From NCBI GenBank assembly GCA_022266195.1, contig WHVY01000005.1:8060001-8124000 (forward strand): a stretch of DNA of 64,000 nucleotides, given 5' to 3'. A model generated the notes under the pieces. That model saw only the letters and a list, made by a program, of their open reading frames with translations. It was not told the DNA's origin and searched no databases. The position numbers were made by a program, and so were the translations under genes. The DNA is from Tetranychus cinnabarinus. Its lineage: Eukaryota > Arthropoda > Arachnida > Trombidiformes > Tetranychidae. Position 1 is the stretch's first letter; each line of letters begins with the position of its first letter. Below, piece by piece: positions 60,452-64,000 of this stretch.

Positions 60452-63400
60452 GATTGTTGTTGTAACTGGTGTTGTTTATGATGACAAATTTTACCAGAAC
60501 TCTGGTTTGTTGACAAACCTACAACCAAGATCCTTTGTTATCTGTATTTGAAGGAAAAGTGGGAAATTTTCATTAGTTGTTTTTTCACTTGGTTAACCTT
60601 GTAACTCGCTTTAATTGTTGACATTTTGCGTGGTTTAAATTGTATTGGGCGACGTTTCTATTGTCATCTTGGATTAAATCATCACACAATGAGTTAATCC
60701 AATTAACATACAGAAACAGTTACAAGTAAATATTTTAGGATGAAAAGTGCAACAATCCATCAAGTTGTTGTTTCTTTAAAGTAATTCAGATCTATGATCT
60801 TCTCTCAATATTAATAAACATTTTTTCACATTTCAAACTATTCACATGTGTTTCGTTACAGTAAACCCTCTCACATTGTCACAGAGTCATGGTAACAGAA
60901 TAAACAATTCCTTTTAATCCAGTTTTTGTAATACATCAAATTTTGAGAGCACTCTTAGACAATACACAGAGACAATAGACAAATTATCAATTTAAATATC
61001 GAAAACATCGAAATTAAATTCGTAAAAGGGCTATTTTACCTAAATATTATATGAAAATAGCCAAGATGCTAATCCCACGACTTGAAAATTTGAGAGGGTT
61101 TACTGTATAAACAAATTACCGGAGCACAGGAGTGAACATGTATGTTAACTAACGAGTAAGGAAAGGTAGAACAAGATAGTTAAAAGTTTCTAGGTTGATT
61201 AAAGAAGCAACTGATCGCTCATTAATGGTTTACCTGAGGTCTTTTTGCTCTTCAAACAAGGAAATCAAATGGCTAACGATTGACAACAACATATATTGCT
61301 ACTTACCATGTAAACTAATAGCTATAGTTACTGTATTTAATTCAATAGCAAAACTAATTGTCATTAGAAGCTAATCAAACTGAAGACGCATTAAATTCCA
61401 TCATTTGATACCTTTAATTGTGATCCGTTAAATCACTAGAAGTCACTACAAAGTGTTAGTTGGAGTAGTTATATTACATTTTACCATGTAAACCAATCAC
61501 AGTTAGCAGCAGAGTTTTTCAACTTTTAGTGATTATCCATCAGCAAGCAAAAGGAAAATCAGAGTGTTTTTTAATCAGTTAGTCATAGCCTGAGGTAGTT
61601 AAAGGATAAGCCACTGGCAACAAGGACACAGTCAAAGTTGGTAAAGTCAAAATACTGTGAAAATACAGACTAGCAACCAGTTTTTGGGTAGACAAGACAA
61701 ACCAAAATGACGAAAGAGTCTGAATCAAAGTTGAAATGATTAAAAAATGGACAATCTAAGATTCCATGAGAATGAGGAGAAACAATGACAAGTTAGATTC
61801 ACGAAAATCACAATAAAAAAAGAGTAAAAGTCAAGTCTAAAGTGTTATTACAGTATATCAAGTTAACCAGAAAAAAGGTTCAACTTTATTTTTAGCCATT
61901 GTAACCATTTTTTACATAGCTTTTAATAGTTGCTACAGACTGGCTTTTCCAGCATAAAACAAGTAACAGTGTGGGCATGAGAATCTTGTCTGTCTCATCA
62001 TCACTGGCTCAACACTGATCCATGATCCTTTCAGTGATCCTTAACCTCACTTTGCTCCTCTCTTTCAACAGCGTAAACAATGTATCCATTGCTCAATGCT
62101 GGAACAATAGAAAGAATCAATTGGCTATTCAAGATTTCTTGCATTGAATTGGACAAACTTCGATAATCGTTCTGTTAATCAGTCGTTTGCATGACCAAAG
62201 TCATCACCAATATCACTTTGATTGTTCTTTTCAACCTTAACTATTTTCTTGGCTAAAATTTGAAATGAATAGTTATCAAATTGACAAATCACATTTAACT
62301 AAACACTAATAATCAATTACATTAATCATTTTGAAAAAATTCAAATGTAAACAATAGGTTAGTTGCTAATCATATGTAAGTAAATCAGAAGGAGGTTAAT
62401 GGAGTAAACATTCAAAATTTAAGTGAAAAGTCAATGAATTGTTTCACTTTCTTTAGATCCAAATATTTAATAAAAAGAGCAACAAATGAATTAAACTTGA
62501 AGGTTAATTAAAAGAGAGTTAATGTAAAGTCAATGACTTATTTGAATATTAAACTAACCATTGACATAGTCTATGAATAGGAAAAGATGAACTTACTTGA
62601 TTATATGATGACTGATTGATTTGGCCAAATTGATGGGACATTTACATGTGTTGATAAAACTGGTTGAAAATATGGGTTATTACAAGCTTTACATAACTAA
62701 TAAGGTTTTAGCTGGTCTTGATTCACTGATTAAGAGATGAATTTAAACGAAAGGAAAGATTGAATAAGATGAGCTTCAAAATGGAAAGTTGAATTGAAAA
62801 TAATAAGAAACAGAAACAAGGTAACCAAAATAACCGGTTTCCCAATGGACAAAGTGAACAAGCTTCTCAGCAATTAACCAGTTTTGAGGGCTATGCAAGA
62901 ATGTTTAAAACCATTTCGAGAATTGAACCTGTCCATCTTCATACTCTACTTGATCATTTGTTTATATAGTAAATCATTTAATTAGCTCAACTAGTTTTAG
63001 CCATTATCTTATTCTCTTTGGTTTCAATTGTGTTTGTGAATAACCGAGATTGATTGGACTTCAGGTGATGATGAAGCTTGAATTTTAAATTTGTATTTGT
63101 CAGCTTTGAAATTAACCAGATTTTTTTGTATTGTAGTTGTATTGGTTAAACTGACGGCAAACCGTTATAGAGTCAATTTAATCTACAATTTAAACTTGAA
63201 ATGAGCAATTTTATTGGCAATTGAATGTTTTTACATAATTTTTAAATCGATTCACTAGTTTCTTTGATTGATGATTTTGTTTTTTTGAATAACGAATACT
63301 GTTTGATTCCAAATCATTTTACTGCTATATTGAGACGAAACCATCAGGTAAAGCATTTCCAGCCCATTTCATCGACATTTTCTAGTTTAAAGCTTGAGGA

Positions 63401-64000
63401 ATAAAAGTTTACGGAAGTTTAGAAAATGGGAAAAACGTTGAAAAATTGATAACTTACGTTTTTTTGTAGATTTTTTCATTTTTATAAACATTGTCCATGC
63501 ACATTGGCTGATGTACCAGACTGCACTCTTTGGGTTGACATTTTAAACTTCCATGTCAACCCAATCAAAGCTTTCAAGGATATCAATGATTGAAAAAAAG
63601 TTTAACCTTTCAACTTCAGTATCATCGTAATGTAACTCGCCCATATTGAAGGTTTTTGACTGATTCGTGAAAACACAGAGTAAAGTTAAAGAGTAAAGTG
63701 AAGTGACCAAGTTGACGGGTTAAGATGAAATGAATGAAAAGTGCTTGAGAAGAATAGAGCTAGTCTTTAAATGAGGTCATTTTGTCCGAAACATGGTCCT
63801 AAAAATAGCATAACTTGACCGATATTTGATCAGTTCTCTTCTCTTATTGGTTGCAATCAAGTTAAATCGGCCGTGAATCTTCTCATTCGAAGAGAACAGT
63901 CTAAAAAGCTAAAACCTGTAAATACTGTTTACTTTGACCAGATAACTGAAAAAACAAAGATTAACAAACCTTTAAGCTTAACCCAATCACTAGTAATAAC
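60452..64000. other. non-coding region upstream of the ferlin gene
   Basis: No open frame of interest on either strand. Contains the MITE at 60859-61105. May hold the ferlin promoter and 5' UTR exons, which cannot be located from sequence alone. Confidence 0.5.
60859..61105. mobile_element. 247-bp TA-flanked MITE (Tc1/mariner/pogo type)
   Basis: Perfect 15-bp terminal inverted repeats CAGTAAACCCTCTCA (60859-60873) and TGAGAGGGTTTACTG (61091-61105), each flanked by TA (60857-60858 and 61106-61107). CAGT termini and a TA target duplication are typical of the Tc1/mariner-pogo superfamily. No coding capacity, so it needs a transposase in trans. Confidence 0.8.

Overview
The window looks like nuclear DNA of a plant-feeding mite, most likely a spider mite such as Tetranychus urticae. 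The reasons are an AT-rich sequence, many short introns with GTAAGT-type donors, and two genes for a secreted intradiol ring-cleavage dioxygenase, a family that spider mites are known to have acquired from fungi. The species assignment is inference.

Layout. (1) 1236-19467, minus strand: a 12-exon gene for a 748-residue PAN/Apple plus zona-pellucida (ZP) membrane protein, resolved here to exon boundaries, with a signal-peptide exon separated by a 5.7-kb first intron. (2) 19468-31000: a gene-poor, rearranged stretch. It holds a 310-bp inverted repeat pair 7 kb apart, a small BTB-like gene whose splice junction appears to create a stop, and a broken KCTD1/15-like fragment. (3) 30971-48450: two intradiol dioxygenase genes with identical predicted protein, arranged head-to-head in a 2.1-kb inverted duplication. 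One arm is split by a full-length, very young LTR retrotransposon (32660-44343, 870-bp LTRs with one difference seen, 4-bp target duplication). (4) 49566-54044, plus strand: a 17-exon SLC5-type sodium/solute symporter. (5) 54808-60451, minus strand: a 6-exon otoferlin-type ferlin (1718 residues). (6) 60452-64000: no gene, but a 247-bp TA-flanked MITE.

The retrotransposon is the most unusual part. It carries a small membrane-protein ORF, one uninterrupted 2144-codon gag-pol-env ORF, and a separate 403-codon ORF preceded by a strong splice acceptor. I read this last ORF as two retroviral CCHC zinc knuckles joined to a DEDDh 3'-5' exonuclease of the REXO/ISG20 type. The element also contains about a dozen copies of a short hairpin with a constant GGTGAT(T) loop. 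Its stem bases change in compensating pairs (for example ACCC/GGGT, GCCC/GGGC, AGTCCC/GGGACT, TCACTC/GAGTGA, AATCCC/GGGATT). The copies cluster in the 5' leader and between env and the exonuclease ORF, with two more inside pol. This is the best candidate for an undescribed system: an env-bearing Ty3/gypsy-like element with its own exonuclease and a repeated structured RNA element.

The cellular genes are not an operon and probably act independently: cuticle/apical matrix (ZP protein), plant phenolic detoxification (dioxygenases), nutrient or ion-coupled uptake (SLC5) and calcium-triggered membrane fusion (ferlin).
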